Below are positions 28,806 to 41,359 of a stretch of DNA of 64,000 nucleotides, in pieces (within the stretch, counting starts at the first letter, position 1; the number at the start of each line of letters is the position of its first letter). The notes under the pieces were generated by a model. That model searched no databases, was not told the DNA's origin, and saw only the letters and a program-made list of their open reading frames with translations. A program made the translations under genes and the position numbers. Source of the DNA: Pseudomonas nicosulfuronedens (GTDB lineage: Bacteria > Pseudomonadota > Gammaproteobacteria > Pseudomonadales > Pseudomonadaceae); contig NZ_SWDV01000032.1 of assembly GCF_005877905.1 (NCBI RefSeq), positions 1 to 64,000 of the forward strand, in the 5' to 3' direction.

Positions 28806-30728
28806 CTACTGCGACTTGCGAACCCGCAGATACCATTCCGACAGCAGGCGCACCTGCTTCTCGGTGTAGCCGCGCTCGACCATGCGTTTGACGAAGTCGT
28901 TGTGCTTCTGCTGATCCTCCTTGCTTGCCTTGGCGTTGAAGCTGATGACCGGCAGCAGGTCCTCGGTGTTGGAGAACATTTTCTTCTCGATCACCACGCG
29001 CAGCTTCTCGTACGACAGCCAGCTGGGGTTCTTGCCGTTGTTGCCGGCGCGGGCGCGCAGCACGAAGTTGACGATCTCGTTGCGGAAGTCCTTCGGGTTG
29101 CTGATGCCTGCCGGTTTCTCGATCTTCTCCAGCTCCTCGTTGAGGGCGGCGCGGTTGAGGATCTCGCCGGTTTCCGGATCGCGGTACTCCTGGTCCTGGA
29201 TCCAGAAGTCGGCGTACAGCACGTAGCGGTCGAAGATGTTCTGGCCGTACTCGCTGTAGGACTCCAGGTACGCAGTCTGGATTTCCTTGCCGATGAATTC
29301 GACGTAGCGCGGCGCCAGGTATTCCTTCAGGAAGCGCAGGTAACGCTCGCGGGTCTCCGGCGGGAACTGCTCCTGTTCGATCTGTTGTTCCAGCACGTAG
29401 AGCAGGTGTACCGGGTTTGCGGCGACTTCATGCGGATCGAAGTTGAACACCTTGGAAAGGATCTTGAAGGCGAAGCGGGTGGAAAGCCCGGACATGCCTT
29501 CGTCGACCCCTGCGGTGTCGCGGTATTCCTGGATCGACTTGGCCTTGGGATCGGTGTCCTTGAGGTTTTCACCGTCGTAGACGCGCATCTTCGAGTAGAT
29601 GTTGGAGTTTTCCGGCTCCTTCAGGCGCGACAGCACGGAGAACTGCGAGAGCATCTTCAGGGTGTCCGGTGCGCAGTGGGCGTGCGCCAGGGAGCTGTTG
29701 ATCAGCAGCTTGTCGTAGATCTTGATCTCATCGGAGACGCGCAGGCAGTACGGCACCTTGACGATGTAGATCCGGTCGATGAAGGCCTCGTTGTTCTTGT
29801 TGTTGCGGAAGCTGTGCCATTCCGATTCGTTGGAGTGGGCGAGGATGATGCCGCTGTAGGGCAGGGAACCGAGGCCTTCGGTGCTGTTGTAGTTGCCTTC
29901 CTGGGTTGCGGTGAGCAAGGGGTGCAGGACCTTGATCGGCGCCTTGAACATCTCGACGAATTCCATCAGGCCCTGGTTGGCCCGGCACAGCGCACCCGAG
30001 TAGCTGTAGGCATCGGCGTCGTTCTGCGGGAATTCTTCCAGCTTGCGGATATCCACCTTGCCGACCAGCGCAGAGATGTCCTGGTTGTTCTCGTCGCCAG
30101 GTTCGGTCTTGGCGATGGCGATCTGGTTGAGAATCGAGGGGTGCAGCTTGACCACGCGGAACTGGCTGATGTCGCCACCGAATTCGTTGAGGCGCTTGGT
30201 GGCCCAGGGCGACATGACCGAGCGCAGGTAGCGGCGCGGGATGCCGTAGTCTTCCTCGAGGATGGCGCCGTCTTCGTCCGGGTTGAACAGCCCCAGGGGC
30301 GACTCGAACACTGGCGAGCCCTTGATCGCGTAGAAGGGCACGTGCTCCATCAGTTGCTTGAGCTTTTCGGCGAGGGAGGATTTACCGCCGCCGACCGGGC
30401 CCAGGAGGTAAAGGATCTGCTTCTTCTCTTCCAGGCCTTGGGCGGCGTGGCGGAAGAAGGAGACGATCTGGTCGATGCATTCTTCCATGCCATGGAAGTC
30501 GGCAAAGGCCGGGTAGCGACGTATCACCTTGTTGGAGAATATTCGCGACAGGCGGGAATCGACGGATGTGTCGAGTAGTTCAGGCTCGCCGATGGCCATC
30601 AGTATCCGCTCGGCGGCGGTGGCGTAGGCGATCTTGTCCTGCTTGCAGAGATCCAGGTACTCCTGGAGGGAGTACTCTTCTTGACGGGTCGCTTCGAAGC
30701 GTTCCTGGAAGTGACTGAAAATGCTCAT
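28806..30728 (-). CDS. yeaG: PrkA/YeaG serine protein kinase
   Basis: A 640-residue AAA+-type protein kinase. Walker A is GPVGGGKSS (about 110-118) and the C-terminal PrkA kinase domain follows (from about residue 400). The length equals E. coli YeaG. It heads yeaG-yeaH-spoVR, whose expression in E. coli depends on RpoS and nitrogen or acid stress. ATG 30728 is preceded by GAGGAG; upstream in-frame codons to 30860 lack a ribosome site. A 104-bp gap separates it from yeaH. Confidence 0.96.
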   Translation of the reverse strand: MSIFSHFQERFEATRQEEYSLQEYLDLCKQDKIAYATAAERILMAIGEPELLDTSVDSRLSRIFSNKVIRRYPAFADFHGMEECIDQIVSFFRHAAQGLEEKKQILYLLGPVGGGKSSLAEKLKQLMEHVPFYAIKGSPVFESPLGLFNPDEDGAILEEDYGIPRRYLRSVMSPWATKRLNEFGGDISQFRVVKLHPSILNQIAIAKTEPGDENNQDISALVGKVDIRKLEEFPQNDADAYSYSGALCRANQGLMEFVEMFKAPIKVLHPLLTATQEGNYNSTEGLGSLPYSGIILAHSNESEWHSFRNNKNNEAFIDRIYIVKVPYCLRVSDEIKIYDKLLINSSLAHAHCAPDTLKMLSQFSVLSRLKEPENSNIYSKMRVYDGENLKDTDPKAKSIQEYRDTAGVDEGMSGLSTRFAFKILSKVFNFDPHEVAANPVHLLYVLEQQIEQEQFPPETRERYLRFLKEYLAPRYVEFIGKEIQTAYLESYSEYGQNIFDRYVLYADFWIQDQEYRDPETGEILNRAALNEELEKIEKPAGISNPKDFRNEIVNFVLRARAGNNGKNPSWLSYEKLRVVIEKKMFSNTEDLLPVISFNAKASKEDQQKHNDFVKRMVERGYTEKQVRLLSEWYLRVRKSQ

Positions 30729-30925
30729 GACGTCTCCTCGCTCGATGCATGGAGCCGGCGCCGGATCGGTCTGTGCGGGTGCGGTCGGGCTGCCAGTGCT
30801 TACCGGCGAGAATCCCCCAGAACTCCAACGGAACCTGGCCACTGCCCTGAACCGCCCCAATGGTCACTGCCGATTAACCGGAAGCCGGTGTGCCGGCTCT
30901 CCCTTTTTTGGATGGCCTGAGGGAA

Positions 30926-30952
30926 AGGATAGTTCGTTCTTCGGTGTGTAAA
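30926..30952 (-). promoter_or_regulatory. Possible yeaG promoter (sigma-S-like)
   Basis: On the minus strand TTTACA (30952-30947) and TATCCT (30931-30926), preceded by C to give CTATCCT, are 15 bp apart in the 288-bp gap before yeaG. The short spacer and the CTATNCT-like -10 would suit sigma-S. Weak evidence. Confidence 0.35.
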
Positions 30953-31016
30953 GGACGAAAGAGCGAGAAGTTACAGATTTTTTGAAGGGGCTAATCCGCC
31001 CCTTTCGTAGGGGCTT

Positions 31017-31346
31017 TCAGTCAGAGCCGCCGACGCTGGTATCCGCGGGATAGACGCCGCGCCACAGCTCGAAGCCGCCATCGAGGCTGTAGACCTCGGA
31101 GAAGCCCTGCTGGACGAAATAGGCTGCCGCGCTCTGGCTGGAGTTGCCGTGGTAGCAGACCACGACCAGCGGTGCATCCATGTCGGCCTCGCGGATGAAG
31201 TCGGCCACCGAGTAGTTGTCGATGTGCCGCGAGCCGCTGATATGGCCTGCCGCGTAGCTCTGTGGATCGCGGATGTCGACGACCTGGGCGCCGCTTTCGC
31301 GCAGTTGCTGGGCCTGGTCGGGGGCGATGCGCTTGAATTCGCTCAT
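31017..31346 (-). CDS. glpE: Thiosulfate sulfurtransferase GlpE (single-domain rhodanese)
   Basis: A 109-residue rhodanese. The active-site loop CYHGNSS places the catalytic Cys at 64, and the N-terminal [18 protein letters not shown] is the standard CH2A motif. It transfers sulfane sulfur from thiosulfate to cyanide or thioredoxin. It is a single gene between apaH and yeaG, 43 bp from apaH. Confidence 0.94.
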   Translation of the reverse strand: MSEFKRIAPDQAQQLRESGAQVVDIRDPQSYAAGHISGSRHIDNYSVADFIREADMDAPLVVVCYHGNSSQSAAAYFVQQGFSEVYSLDGGFELWRGVYPADTSVGGSD

Positions 31347-31389
31347 GGGGTTTACCTCGCAAGGCGCGGAGCCTTTGGCTCCGCTGCAA

Positions 31390-32214
31390 TCATTCTGGTT
31401 TATCGGCGCAGCTGCAATGGATGCGCTCGAGGGTATCGACGTTCATCAGCGTCATGCTGCCGCCCCACACGCAACCGGTGTCGAGGGCGAACAGGCCGGG
31501 GACATCACACTGGCCTTCCAGCGCGGCCCAGTGGCCGAAGATGATCTTGCGCCCGGCGGCCTTGCGCTCGGCGTAGCTGAACCAGGGGGCGTAGCCGGGC
31601 GGCGCGGTGTCCAGGCCTTCCTTGGATTTCAGGTCGAGCTTGCCGTCGGGTGTGCAGAAGCGCATGCGCGTGAAGTAGTTGGTGATCACCCGCAGGCGCG
31701 CGATGCCATGCAGCTTCTTGTCCCACTTGGCCGGCTCGTTGCCGTACATGCCATCGAGGAACATCGGCAACTGGGTATCGTCGCGCAGGGCGGCTTCGAC
31801 CTCGGCGGCGCGTTGCAGGGCCTTGTCGATATCCCACTGCGGCGGGATGCCGGCGTGCACCAGGGTCATGTCACGCTGGGCGTCGTGGTGGACCAGCGGC
31901 ATCTGTCGCAGCCATTCGATCAGCTGCGCGCAGTCCGGCGCCTCGACGATCTCGCGCAGGGTGTCGTTCTTCTTCAGGCGCTCGGCGTTGTAGGCGACGG
32001 CAATCAGGTGAAGGTCATGGTTGCCCAGTACGCAGACCAGCGAATCGCGAATGGAATAAAGGAAGCGCAGGGTCTCCAGCGACGCCGGGCCACGGTTGAC
32101 CAGGTCGCCTACCAGCCACAGCTTGTCGTGTGCCGGGTCGAACTTCACCTGCTCCAGCAGGCACTTGAGCGGTTCCAGGCAGCCCTGCAGGTCGCCGACG
32201 GCGTAGGTGGCCAT
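31390..32214 (-). CDS. apaH: Diadenosine tetraphosphatase ApaH
   Basis: A 274-residue metallophosphatase that hydrolyses Ap4A to two ADP (and removes NpnN RNA caps). The GDLQG (residues 7-11), GDLVNRGP (36-43) and GNHD motifs supply the two-metal site. Its ATG overlaps the apaG stop by one base (TGATG), so it is coupled to apaG in pdxA-rsmA-apaG-apaH. Confidence 0.97.
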   Translation of the reverse strand: MATYAVGDLQGCLEPLKCLLEQVKFDPAHDKLWLVGDLVNRGPASLETLRFLYSIRDSLVCVLGNHDLHLIAVAYNAERLKKNDTLREIVEAPDCAQLIEWLRQMPLVHHDAQRDMTLVHAGIPPQWDIDKALQRAAEVEAALRDDTQLPMFLDGMYGNEPAKWDKKLHGIARLRVITNYFTRMRFCTPDGKLDLKSKEGLDTAPPGYAPWFSYAERKAAGRKIIFGHWAALEGQCDVPGLFALDTGCVWGGSMTLMNVDTLERIHCSCADKPE

Positions 32215-32594
32215 CAGTGCAGTGCCCCCGGTACGGCGAGGCGGAACGCCGGGATGTCTGCGTCGAAGTGATGACCGTCCGCGGCGACCATCTGGTAGCT
32301 GCCGTGCATGCTGCCGACCTTGGTCGCCATCACGGTGCCGCTGGTATAGGTGTGACTGGCGCCCGGCTCTATCAGCGGCTTCTCGCCGACCACACCGGCG
32401 CCGCGCACTTCCTGCACGTGGCCGTCGCCGTCGGTGATGATCCAGTGGCGGGTCAGCAGCTTGGCGGCCAGCTCGCCGTGGTTGTGGATGGTCACGGTGT
32501 AGGCGAATACGTAGCGCTGCTGTTCCGGCTGGGACTGTTCAGGCAGGTGGCGGGTGGTGACGCTGACGCTGACCTGGTAGCGGGGGTCGCTCAT
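32214..32594 (-). CDS. apaG: ApaG (Co2+/Mg2+ efflux-associated) protein
   Basis: A 126-residue single-domain fibronectin-like ApaG protein ([50 protein letters not shown]). Biochemical role unclear; in Salmonella it affects cobalt resistance. It overlaps rsmA by 4 bp and apaH by 1 bp. Confidence 0.95.
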   Translation of the reverse strand: MSDPRYQVSVSVTTRHLPEQSQPEQQRYVFAYTVTIHNHGELAAKLLTRHWIITDGDGHVQEVRGAGVVGEKPLIEPGASHTYTSGTVMATKVGSMHGSYQMVAADGHHFDADIPAFRLAVPGALH

Positions 32595-33418
32595 GCGCTC
32601 GGTCCTTGCTCGGCTTCCGGGTGGGTTTCGCTGTAGCGGTTAGCCAGGCTGACGAAGTCGGCAACGCTCAGTTGCTCGGGGCGCAGCGTCGGGTCGACGC
32701 CGGCGGCTTCGATGTCCTCGACGCTCATCAGCGTGCGCAGGGTATTGCGCAGGGTCTTGCGGCGCTGGTTGAAGGCTTCGCGGACGATACGCTCCAGAAC
32801 GCGGTGATCCTTGGCCGGATGGGGCGGCTCAGCGTAGGGCACCAGGCGGACGATGGCCGACTCGACCTTGGGCGGCGGGTTGAACGCGCCAGGGCCGACG
32901 GTGAACAGGTAATCCACGCGGCAGAAGTACTGCACCATGATCGACAGGCGACCCCAGTCGCCATTGCCTGGCTCGGCGGCCAGGCGCTCCACCACTTCCT
33001 TCTGCAGCATGAAGTGCATGTCCTGGATGAGCGAGGCGTGGTCCAGGAGGTGGAAGATCAGCGGAGTGGAGATGTTGTAGGGCAGGTTGCCGACTACGCG
33101 CAGCTTGTCCTCGGGAGTGGCTACCAGGCTGGAGAAGTCGAACTTCATGGCGTCGCCCTGGTGCAGGCTGAAGTTGGGCTTCAGGCCGAAGCGCCATTTC
33201 AGCTGCGGGATCAGGTCCAGGTCGAGCTCGATCACGTCGAGCTTCGCGCCGCTGTCCACCAGGCCCTCGGTCAGGGCGCCCTGGCCCGGGCCGATTTCCA
33301 GCAGGTGCTGGCCTTCCTTGGCGGCGATGGCGCGCAGGATCTTGTGAATCACCCCGGCGTCATGCAGGAAGTTCTGCCCAAAGCGTTTGCGGGCGCGGTG
33401 CTGGAAGAGTTCGGACAT
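32591..33418 (-). CDS. rsmA: 16S rRNA A1518/A1519 dimethyltransferase RsmA (KsgA)
   Basis: A 275-residue SAM methyltransferase that dimethylates the two adjacent adenines of the 16S 3' hairpin, a late 30S assembly checkpoint. It begins [14 protein letters not shown], with the SAM motif [12 protein letters not shown] (about 42-53) and the catalytic NLPYN (about 114-118). It overlaps apaG by ATGA; 116 bp separate it from pdxA. Confidence 0.97.
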   Translation of the reverse strand: MSELFQHRARKRFGQNFLHDAGVIHKILRAIAAKEGQHLLEIGPGQGALTEGLVDSGAKLDVIELDLDLIPQLKWRFGLKPNFSLHQGDAMKFDFSSLVATPEDKLRVVGNLPYNISTPLIFHLLDHASLIQDMHFMLQKEVVERLAAEPGNGDWGRLSIMVQYFCRVDYLFTVGPGAFNPPPKVESAIVRLVPYAEPPHPAKDHRVLERIVREAFNQRRKTLRNTLRTLMSVEDIEAAGVDPTLRPEQLSVADFVSLANRYSETHPEAEQGPSA

Positions 33419-33534
33419 CGAAGGCTCCGGAGAGCAGCCGGGCGCTTGCGGCGGCCGGCTGGAGGCGGAAAAACCATCAGTTTACCAGCCCGGCGCGGCC
33501 AGCACGAAACGCTGGCCGAACGGAATGCCCGGGA

Positions 33535-34536
33535 TCAGCGCGCGCCGGTGCCGGCTTCGGCCATCTGGTAGGCGGTTTCCAGGGCGACCTGCAGGCTGCC
33601 ACTGTCGATTCGCCCGGTGCCGGCCAGGTCCAGCGCGGTGCCGTGGTCCACCGAGGTGCGGATGATCGGCAGGCCCAGCGTCACGTTCACTGCAGCGCCG
33701 AAGCCCTTGTACTTGAGCACCGGCAGGCCCTGGTCGTGGTACATGGCCAGCACGGCGTCGCAGTGTTCCAGGTGCTTGGGAGTGAACAGCGTATCGGCCG
33801 GCAGCGGGCCTATCAGTTGCATGCCTTCGGTGCGCAGGCGTTCCAGGGTTGGCTCGATCACGTCGATCTCTTCGTGGCCGAGGTGGCCGCCTTCGCCGGC
33901 ATGGGGGTTCAGGCCGCAGACGAGGATGCGCGGATTGGCCAGGCCGAACTTGTCGCGCAGGTCCGCATGGAGGATGCGGGTAACGCGCTCCAGGCGATTG
34001 GCTGTGATGGCATCGGCGATCTGCCGCAGCGGCAGGTGGGTGGTGACCAGCGCGACGCGCAGGCCGCGGGTGGCGAGCATCATCACTACCTGGGCGGTGT
34101 GGGTGAGGTCGGCGAGGAATTCGGTGTGGCCAGAGAAGGCGATACCAGCCTCGTTGATCACACCCTTGTGCACCGGTGCGGTGATCATCCCGGCGAAGTG
34201 TCCGTCCAGGCAGCCCTGGCCGGCGCGGGTCAGGGTCTCCAGCACATAGGTGGCGTTGGCCTGGTTCAGCTTGCCCGGTTCGACGGGGGCGGCCAGCGGG
34301 GTATCCCAGACATACAGGGTGCCTGCCGGGGCGGCAGCGCTGGGCCAATGACCGGGAGCGACGTCTTGCAGGTCGATGTCCAACCCCAGCAGGGCGGCGC
34401 GCTGTGCCAGCAGGTCACGGCTGGCGACGGCGACCAGCGGGTGCGGTTGCGCTTCGCGAGCCAGCAGCAGACAGAGGTCGGGGCCGATGCCGGCGGGCTC
34501 GCCGGGGGTGAGGGCGAAAAGGTGGGGAGTGCTCAT
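33535..34536 (-). CDS. pdxA: 4-hydroxythreonine-4-phosphate dehydrogenase PdxA
   Basis: A 333-residue NAD-dependent enzyme of the DXP-dependent pyridoxal-5'-phosphate pathway. It shows [13 protein letters not shown] at the N-terminus, [15 protein letters not shown] and the metal-binding [15 protein letters not shown] 34536 is the family start. Unlike the continuous lptD-surA-pdxA-ksgA layout of E. coli, a strong terminator (34618-34650) lies upstream, so pdxA needs its own promoter in the 80 bp before it. Confidence 0.97.
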   Translation of the reverse strand: MSTPHLFALTPGEPAGIGPDLCLLLAREAQPHPLVAVASRDLLAQRAALLGLDIDLQDVAPGHWPSAAAPAGTLYVWDTPLAAPVEPGKLNQANATYVLETLTRAGQGCLDGHFAGMITAPVHKGVINEAGIAFSGHTEFLADLTHTAQVVMMLATRGLRVALVTTHLPLRQIADAITANRLERVTRILHADLRDKFGLANPRILVCGLNPHAGEGGHLGHEEIDVIEPTLERLRTEGMQLIGPLPADTLFTPKHLEHCDAVLAMYHDQGLPVLKYKGFGAAVNVTLGLPIIRTSVDHGTALDLAGTGRIDSGSLQVALETAYQMAEAGTGAR

Positions 34537-34617
34537 CAGGGGGGCTCTCGAATCGGTATTTGCAGCGGATGGCTCTACTCTACGACGAAGCCCTCGTTCT
34601 TCGAAGCTTTCGGCGGG

Positions 34618-34650
34618 CAAAAAGAAACCCGGCCTTGGCCGGGTTTCTTC
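34618..34650 (-). terminator. surA terminator
   Basis: On the minus strand AAACCCGGCC (34646-34637), loop AA, GGCCGGGTTT (34634-34625), then CTTTTTG. It is 19 bp past the surA stop codon and separates lptD-surA from pdxA. Confidence 0.88.
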
Positions 34651-34668
34651 TTGAGCGACTCGCGCTGC

Positions 34669-35961
34669 TTACTGCTTGATCTCGACGTAGGCTTCGTCGC
34701 GGATTTGGCGCAGCCAGGCCTGCAGTTCCTCGTCGTACTTGCGTGCGCGAAGGGTCTGCGCGGCTTGTTGCTCGCGGAACTTGTCGCTGCTGTCGGTGGC
34801 GCGGCGACCGAGGACTTCCAGCACGTGCCAGCCGAACGGCGAGCGGAACGGCTTGGTGACCTGGCCTTGTGGCGCGTTGTTCATTACCTCGCGGAATTCC
34901 GGTACCAGGGATTCCGGGTCGACCCAGTTGAGGTCGCCACCGTTGAGCTTGGAGCCCGGGTCTTCGGAGAACTTCTTCGCCAGATCAGCGAAGCTTTCAC
35001 CGGCCTGGATGCGCTCGTAGAGCTTCTCGGCCAGTTGCTGAGTCGCTTCCTCGCTGCGGATTTCGCTGGGCTTTAGAAGGATGTGGCGGACGTGGACTTC
35101 GTCACGCAGCATCTTGCTGCCGCCACGCTTCTCTTCCAGCTTGAGGATGATGAAGCCGCCGGGGCCGCGCAGGGGCTCGGTAACGTCACCCACAGCGAGG
35201 CTGCCGACCATGGTGTCGAACGGAGAGGGCAACTGGGCGGCCTTGCGCCAGCCGATCTCGCCGCCCTCCAGGGCGTTGTCGCCGGCGGAACGGGCGACGG
35301 CCATCTGGTTGAAGTCCGCGCCCTGCTTGAGTTGCTGGTACATCTCGGCAGCTTGACGGGCAGCGGCCTGGACGGTTTCAGGCGAAGCGCTGTCCGGCAC
35401 CGGGATCACGATATTGGCCAGGCGATACTCTTCCGAGAGCTGGATCTTGCCCAGGTCCGAAGCCAGGAAGTTCTGCACCTCCTGCTCGCTGACCTGGATG
35501 CGCTCGGCCACGCGGCGCTGGCGCACACGGCTGATGATCATCTCGCGGCGCACCTGCTCGCGGGCCTCGTCATACGACAGGCCGTCGTGGGCGAGGGCGG
35601 CGCGGAACTGATCCAGGCTCATGTTGTTGCGCTGGGCAATGGTGCCCATGGCCTGGTTCAGCTCTTCATCGGTAATGCGCACGCCGGAGCGGTCACCGAT
35701 CTGCAACTGGATGTTCTCGATGATCAGACGCTCGAGCACTTGCTGGGTCAGCACATGCTCGGGCGGCAGCGGCGCGCCGCGCTTCTGGATGGTTGCACGG
35801 ACTTCGCGCAGGCGCTGGTCCAGCTGGCTCTGCATCACCACGTCGTTATCGACGATGGCGACTACACGGTCCAGCGGAACCACTTCGGCGTGCACGACGG
35901 AACTTGCCAACAGCGCGCCCAGCATCAGCGGGCGCAGGGCCTTACATAGCATTGTCTTCAC
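34669..35961 (-). CDS. surA: Periplasmic chaperone and peptidyl-prolyl isomerase SurA
   Basis: A 430-residue periplasmic chaperone for outer-membrane proteins, including LptD. Signal peptide ([19 protein letters not shown]), SurA N-domain ([19 protein letters not shown]), then two parvulin domains (about 170-275 and 285-385). GTG 35961 is chosen over ATG 35952 because it gives the MKT... start and the 430-residue length usual for Pseudomonas. It overlaps the lptD stop by 20 bp, so the chaperone and its client are translationally linked. Confidence 0.94.
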   Translation of the reverse strand: MKTMLCKALRPLMLGALLASSVVHAEVVPLDRVVAIVDNDVVMQSQLDQRLREVRATIQKRGAPLPPEHVLTQQVLERLIIENIQLQIGDRSGVRITDEELNQAMGTIAQRNNMSLDQFRAALAHDGLSYDEAREQVRREMIISRVRQRRVAERIQVSEQEVQNFLASDLGKIQLSEEYRLANIVIPVPDSASPETVQAAARQAAEMYQQLKQGADFNQMAVARSAGDNALEGGEIGWRKAAQLPSPFDTMVGSLAVGDVTEPLRGPGGFIILKLEEKRGGSKMLRDEVHVRHILLKPSEIRSEEATQQLAEKLYERIQAGESFADLAKKFSEDPGSKLNGGDLNWVDPESLVPEFREVMNNAPQGQVTKPFRSPFGWHVLEVLGRRATDSSDKFREQQAAQTLRARKYDEELQAWLRQIRDEAYVEIKQ

Positions 35962-38758
35962 GTTGACGATAACCCTGGATACCTTGGTCGAGGAAGCCTT
36001 CCACCTGGTTGCCAACCACGCCGCCAAGGCCTTTCAAGACGATTTGCAGGAAAACACCGTGGTCGGCCTTGGACGTCGAGGTCACGAACTGCTCGTCGTC
36101 GTAGTCGACCCAGTAGCGATTGATCAGGCGCAGTTTCCAGCAGCAGCTGTCGTACTCGAAGCCACCGAAGGCTTCCAGCGTGCGGCTCTGGTTGTAGTCG
36201 AACTGCCAGCGGCCAATGGCGGCCCACTGCGGCAGGACCGGCCAGATGAACGAGAAGTCATGCTGTTCGATCTTGTACTCGTCGCTGCCGTATTCGAACT
36301 GCCCGGTGTTGGGGTTGAAACGCTTGCTGTCCGCACGATAGCGGTAGCCGACGTTGAGCACCTTGCGAGGATCGGCTTCGGGCTGATAGTGGAACATCAG
36401 GTTGCCGTTGTCGGTCTGGTGCGTGTTCGGGTTCCAGTTGTAGTCCGAGCTGGCGAACCAGTCATGGTTGAAGCGGTAGATGCCGGTCAGCGCGTACGGC
36501 GAACGCCAGGTATCGGCATCGGCATTGTCCACGGTGGAATTCGGGTGGACCGCGTTGTAGTTGCGGATGTAGGTGTCGGTCAGGCCTGGCAGTTGTACGC
36601 GGCGGTCGCTGAAGTAGTAGATCTGTCCAGCCGCGAGGTAGGCGCGCTCGAAACCGTTGTCCTCGATGAAGCGGGTGCCGACGCCCAGGGAGAGCTGGTT
36701 GGCATCGCCGATGCGGTCACGGCCGGTGAAGCGGTTTTCACGCCACAGCGAGTCGTAGCTGAAGGTGAATTCGCCGGTATCGAAGGTCGGCAGGTCGTCC
36801 TGGTCCTTGTACGGGACGTACAGGTACATCGCCCGCGGTTCCAGGGTCTGACGGAACTTGGTGCCGCCGATGGTGGTGTCGCGGTCGAAGTACAGGCCGC
36901 TGTCCAGCTTGGCGAGGCCCAGCGAACGGTCGGGGCTGCTATCAAAGCTGACTTCGCCGTAGTTCGGATGGAGCACATCCTTGCCTGCCAGCTGGTTTTT
37001 GCCGGTACTGTCCAGGTCCAGGTCGTACTTGGTATACAGCGCCTTGACGGTCGGAGTCAGGAAGCCCCAGCTGCGGTTCATCGGCAGACTGATGCCTGGC
37101 TCTGCGTGGAAGCGATCGCCGTTGGCACGCGCCAGGCCGCTGATATTGGTATCCGGACGCGGGTAGAGCGTCGGGTTGTCGATATCGATGCGGTAGTAGC
37201 CTTCATCCAGGTCGCGGTCGAAGCGCACTGCTTCGGTGCTGTAGGTGAAGTTCAGACCGCCCGGATTGAACGGCAGCCGGCCATCCAGCGTGAGCTGCGG
37301 CAGGCGATCGTACGGAGTGACGTCGGTCACGGTCGCCAGCTGGTAGGACTGCGCATTCAGGCGGGCGGTGTAGCTGTCGCCACGGTAGGTCAGCGAGCCC
37401 TGCTGGTTCACGTAGGTCGGAGTGCCGATACCCAGCGAGGTGTCCAGATCCTGGAAGTAGTAGGGGTCGCTGATGCGGGTGTAGTCCACCTGCGCCAGCC
37501 AGCGGGAATCCAGGCCGCTGGTGTTTTTCCAGCCATACAGCCAACGGGTGTCGGTGTACTGCGGGAAGTCTTCGCGGTCATCGTTCTTGTCGTTCAGGTA
37601 GGCGGCGTTGACCTGGCCTTCGCTGCTGCGGGTCAGGTAGCGGAACTCGCCTTCCATCAGCAGGCCGCGCTTGACCATGTAGTGCGGGTACAACGTGGCG
37701 TCATAGTTGGGCGCCAGGTTGAAGTAGTACGGCGTGGTCAGCGTGAAGCCGGTGTCGGTCGAGCTGGCGAAGGAAGGCGCCAGGAAGCCGGATTGACGAC
37801 GGTTGTCGATCGGGAAGTAGATATACGGGGTGTAGAAGACCGGAATGTCCTTCACCCGCAGGGTCGCGTTGGTCGCGGTGCCGAAGCCGGTGGCCGGGTT
37901 CAGCTTGATGTTGTTGCCCTTGAGGACCCAGGCGTTGCTGCTCGGTTCGCAGCGGGTGTAGGTGCCGTCCTTGAGCTGGATGATCGCGTCTTCCTGGCGC
38001 TTGGCGTACAGCGCGCTGCCGCGGATCTGCGCCTGGTGCATGACGTACTCGGCGTTGTCGATCTTCGCCGCGCCGTTGTCCAGTTGCAGTTCGGCGTGGT
38101 CGCCGACGATCAGCGCGCCGTTGTCGCGCAGCTTGACGTTGCCGACCAGCTCGCCGCGGTTCTCGGCCTGGTGCAGGTTGGCCTCGTCGGCCTCCACCTG
38201 CATGCTGCCCTGGCGCAGGACCACGTTACCCGCGAGGGTGGCGACCTGTTTTTCCTGCTCGTAGCGGGAGACCTTGGCCGAAACGTAGGTCGGGGCCTCG
38301 TCGTTCGGCGTCTTGTCGTTCATGCCCGGGCGGGTCGGCTCGACGTAGGCGCCGCTGCAGTACGGGCCCATTTCCGCCTGCTGGGCAGCGGTGAGCTTGT
38401 CACGCGGGATCCAGTCGAGGTGGCTGTAGTCGCTGCTGCGCGACTTCAGGCCGCGCCCGCTGGACTCGGTGACCAGCTGTTTGGGCTCTTCGCCAGCGCT
38501 GCTCGAGCTGCTCGAGGACTTCGAGCCGCTGGCGGCAGCGGTGCCGCCGGCGCTGACCGAGCTGGCGCCGTGCTGTGGACGCGGTACGCTGCTGGCGCTG
38601 TTCTGCGAGGAGCAGTCCCAGGCGCCAGACGCGGAGGGCTGGCAGGCGAACTGCTCGCCGGGTGCCGCGGTCACAGTGGCGAGCGGTTGGATAGCCAGCA
38701 GGCCACCGGTCACCAGTAAGGGGAATTTTCTACGGAACACGGGGAAATTCACTGCCAT
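35942..38758 (-). CDS. lptD: LPS-assembly outer-membrane protein LptD
   Basis: A 938-residue protein that inserts LPS into the outer leaflet together with LptE. Signal peptide ends about residue 32. The N-terminal region carries a Ser-rich low-complexity linker (about 70-90), then the OstA-like jellyroll (about 150-330) and a 26-strand barrel. Cysteines near the N-terminus (FACQ, WDCS, PYCSG) and C-terminus (DSCCW) can form the interdomain disulfides needed for maturation. Upstream is a divergent gap to amgK. Confidence 0.97.
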   Translation of the reverse strand: MAVNFPVFRRKFPLLVTGGLLAIQPLATVTAAPGEQFACQPSASGAWDCSSQNSASSVPRPQHGASSVSAGGTAAASGSKSSSSSSSAGEEPKQLVTESSGRGLKSRSSDYSHLDWIPRDKLTAAQQAEMGPYCSGAYVEPTRPGMNDKTPNDEAPTYVSAKVSRYEQEKQVATLAGNVVLRQGSMQVEADEANLHQAENRGELVGNVKLRDNGALIVGDHAELQLDNGAAKIDNAEYVMHQAQIRGSALYAKRQEDAIIQLKDGTYTRCEPSSNAWVLKGNNIKLNPATGFGTATNATLRVKDIPVFYTPYIYFPIDNRRQSGFLAPSFASSTDTGFTLTTPYYFNLAPNYDATLYPHYMVKRGLLMEGEFRYLTRSSEGQVNAAYLNDKNDDREDFPQYTDTRWLYGWKNTSGLDSRWLAQVDYTRISDPYYFQDLDTSLGIGTPTYVNQQGSLTYRGDSYTARLNAQSYQLATVTDVTPYDRLPQLTLDGRLPFNPGGLNFTYSTEAVRFDRDLDEGYYRIDIDNPTLYPRPDTNISGLARANGDRFHAEPGISLPMNRSWGFLTPTVKALYTKYDLDLDSTGKNQLAGKDVLHPNYGEVSFDSSPDRSLGLAKLDSGLYFDRDTTIGGTKFRQTLEPRAMYLYVPYKDQDDLPTFDTGEFTFSYDSLWRENRFTGRDRIGDANQLSLGVGTRFIEDNGFERAYLAAGQIYYFSDRRVQLPGLTDTYIRNYNAVHPNSTVDNADADTWRSPYALTGIYRFNHDWFASSDYNWNPNTHQTDNGNLMFHYQPEADPRKVLNVGYRYRADSKRFNPNTGQFEYGSDEYKIEQHDFSFIWPVLPQWAAIGRWQFDYNQSRTLEAFGGFEYDSCCWKLRLINRYWVDYDDEQFVTSTSKADHGVFLQIVLKGLGGVVGNQVEGFLDQGIQGYRQREDNAM

Positions 38759-38887
38759 CTTGTTAATCCGGGCTTCCTGCGAGCCTTCAGCCCAAAACGG
38801 GCCGCACGCCTATCGATGGGCTCAAAAAGATGCTGGATAATAAAGCATGACCCGCGCAACGGCTAGGGCCGTGGAGAACCCATAAAG

Positions 38888-40581
<1,694 letters not shown>

Positions 40582-40582
40582 G

Positions 40583-41347
40583 GTGTTCTGGCCGGGGACT
40601 TTGCTGGGTGTCATCGCCGGCTGGGCATTGGCGAGCATTCCGGGCGCCATGCTCGGCGCGTTGCTGGGCCAGGTGCTCGACCGGCGCCTGAAGAAGCGTA
40701 CCTGGCGGGGTCTTCTCGATCAGTTGCGCGGTGGGCCCCAGGTGGGCGACCAGGAACTGCTCTTCCTGCTGCTCGGCCGACTGGCCAAGAGTCGCGGGCG
40801 TGTGATCGATGCGCACATCCAGCAGGCGCGCTCGGAGATGCAGCGCCTGCAGCTGGACGACAAGGCCCGTCGCCAGGCGATCGACGCCTTCGGTCGCGGC
40901 AAACTGGGTGGGGCGTTGCTGGATGCTGGCTTGCGCCAGCGCCAAGGCCAGGAAGCCACTGCCGAAGGTCTGCTCCAGGCCTGCTGGCGCATGGCCTGGG
41001 CAGGCGGTGCGCCGAATGCCGCGCAAAAGAATCTGCTCCTGCAGTGGGGTGACTCGCTAGGGCTTTCCCGCTCCAGGGTTCTCGCGCTGTCGTCGGGCGC
41101 CGAGCCGCCCAGGGCGCCGGTGACTGCCCGCGAGTCCTATACCTCGGCGCTGCGCCTGCTGGGCGTGACGACGGAGAGCGAACCGGAGGAGATCAAGCGC
41201 GCCTACCGCAAGCTGATCAGCCAGAACCACCCGGACAAGCTCGAAGGCATGGGGGCGAGCCCCGAGCGGATCGCCGCGGCGACCAATCGCACCCGCGAGA
41301 TCCAGGCTGCCTACCTGCTGGTGCGCCAGCGTCGCGGGTTTCGCTGA
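40583..41347 (+). CDS. djlA: DjlA-like membrane-anchored J-domain protein
   Basis: A 254-residue protein: an N-terminal hydrophobic Gly-rich helix (LLGVIAGWALASIPGAMLGALLG, in two halves), a TerB-like middle domain (about 60-150), and a C-terminal J-domain with the NHPDKLEG motif that stimulates DnaK. GTG 40583 follows the murU stop by one base, with GGAGGG at 40572-40577 inside murU. It is shorter than E. coli DjlA but has the same order. Confidence 0.88.
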   Translation: MFWPGTLLGVIAGWALASIPGAMLGALLGQVLDRRLKKRTWRGLLDQLRGGPQVGDQELLFLLLGRLAKSRGRVIDAHIQQARSEMQRLQLDDKARRQAIDAFGRGKLGGALLDAGLRQRQGQEATAEGLLQACWRMAWAGGAPNAAQKNLLLQWGDSLGLSRSRVLALSSGAEPPRAPVTARESYTSALRLLGVTTESEPEEIKRAYRKLISQNHPDKLEGMGASPERIAAATNRTREIQAAYLLVRQRRGFR

Positions 41348-41359
41348 GCCGGGCGGCCC

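Noticed and set aside
35621-38719. 1,032-codon plus-strand frame opposite lptD
   Set aside because: Val/Ala/Gln/Arg-rich antisense translation with no motif; lptD on the other strand is certain.
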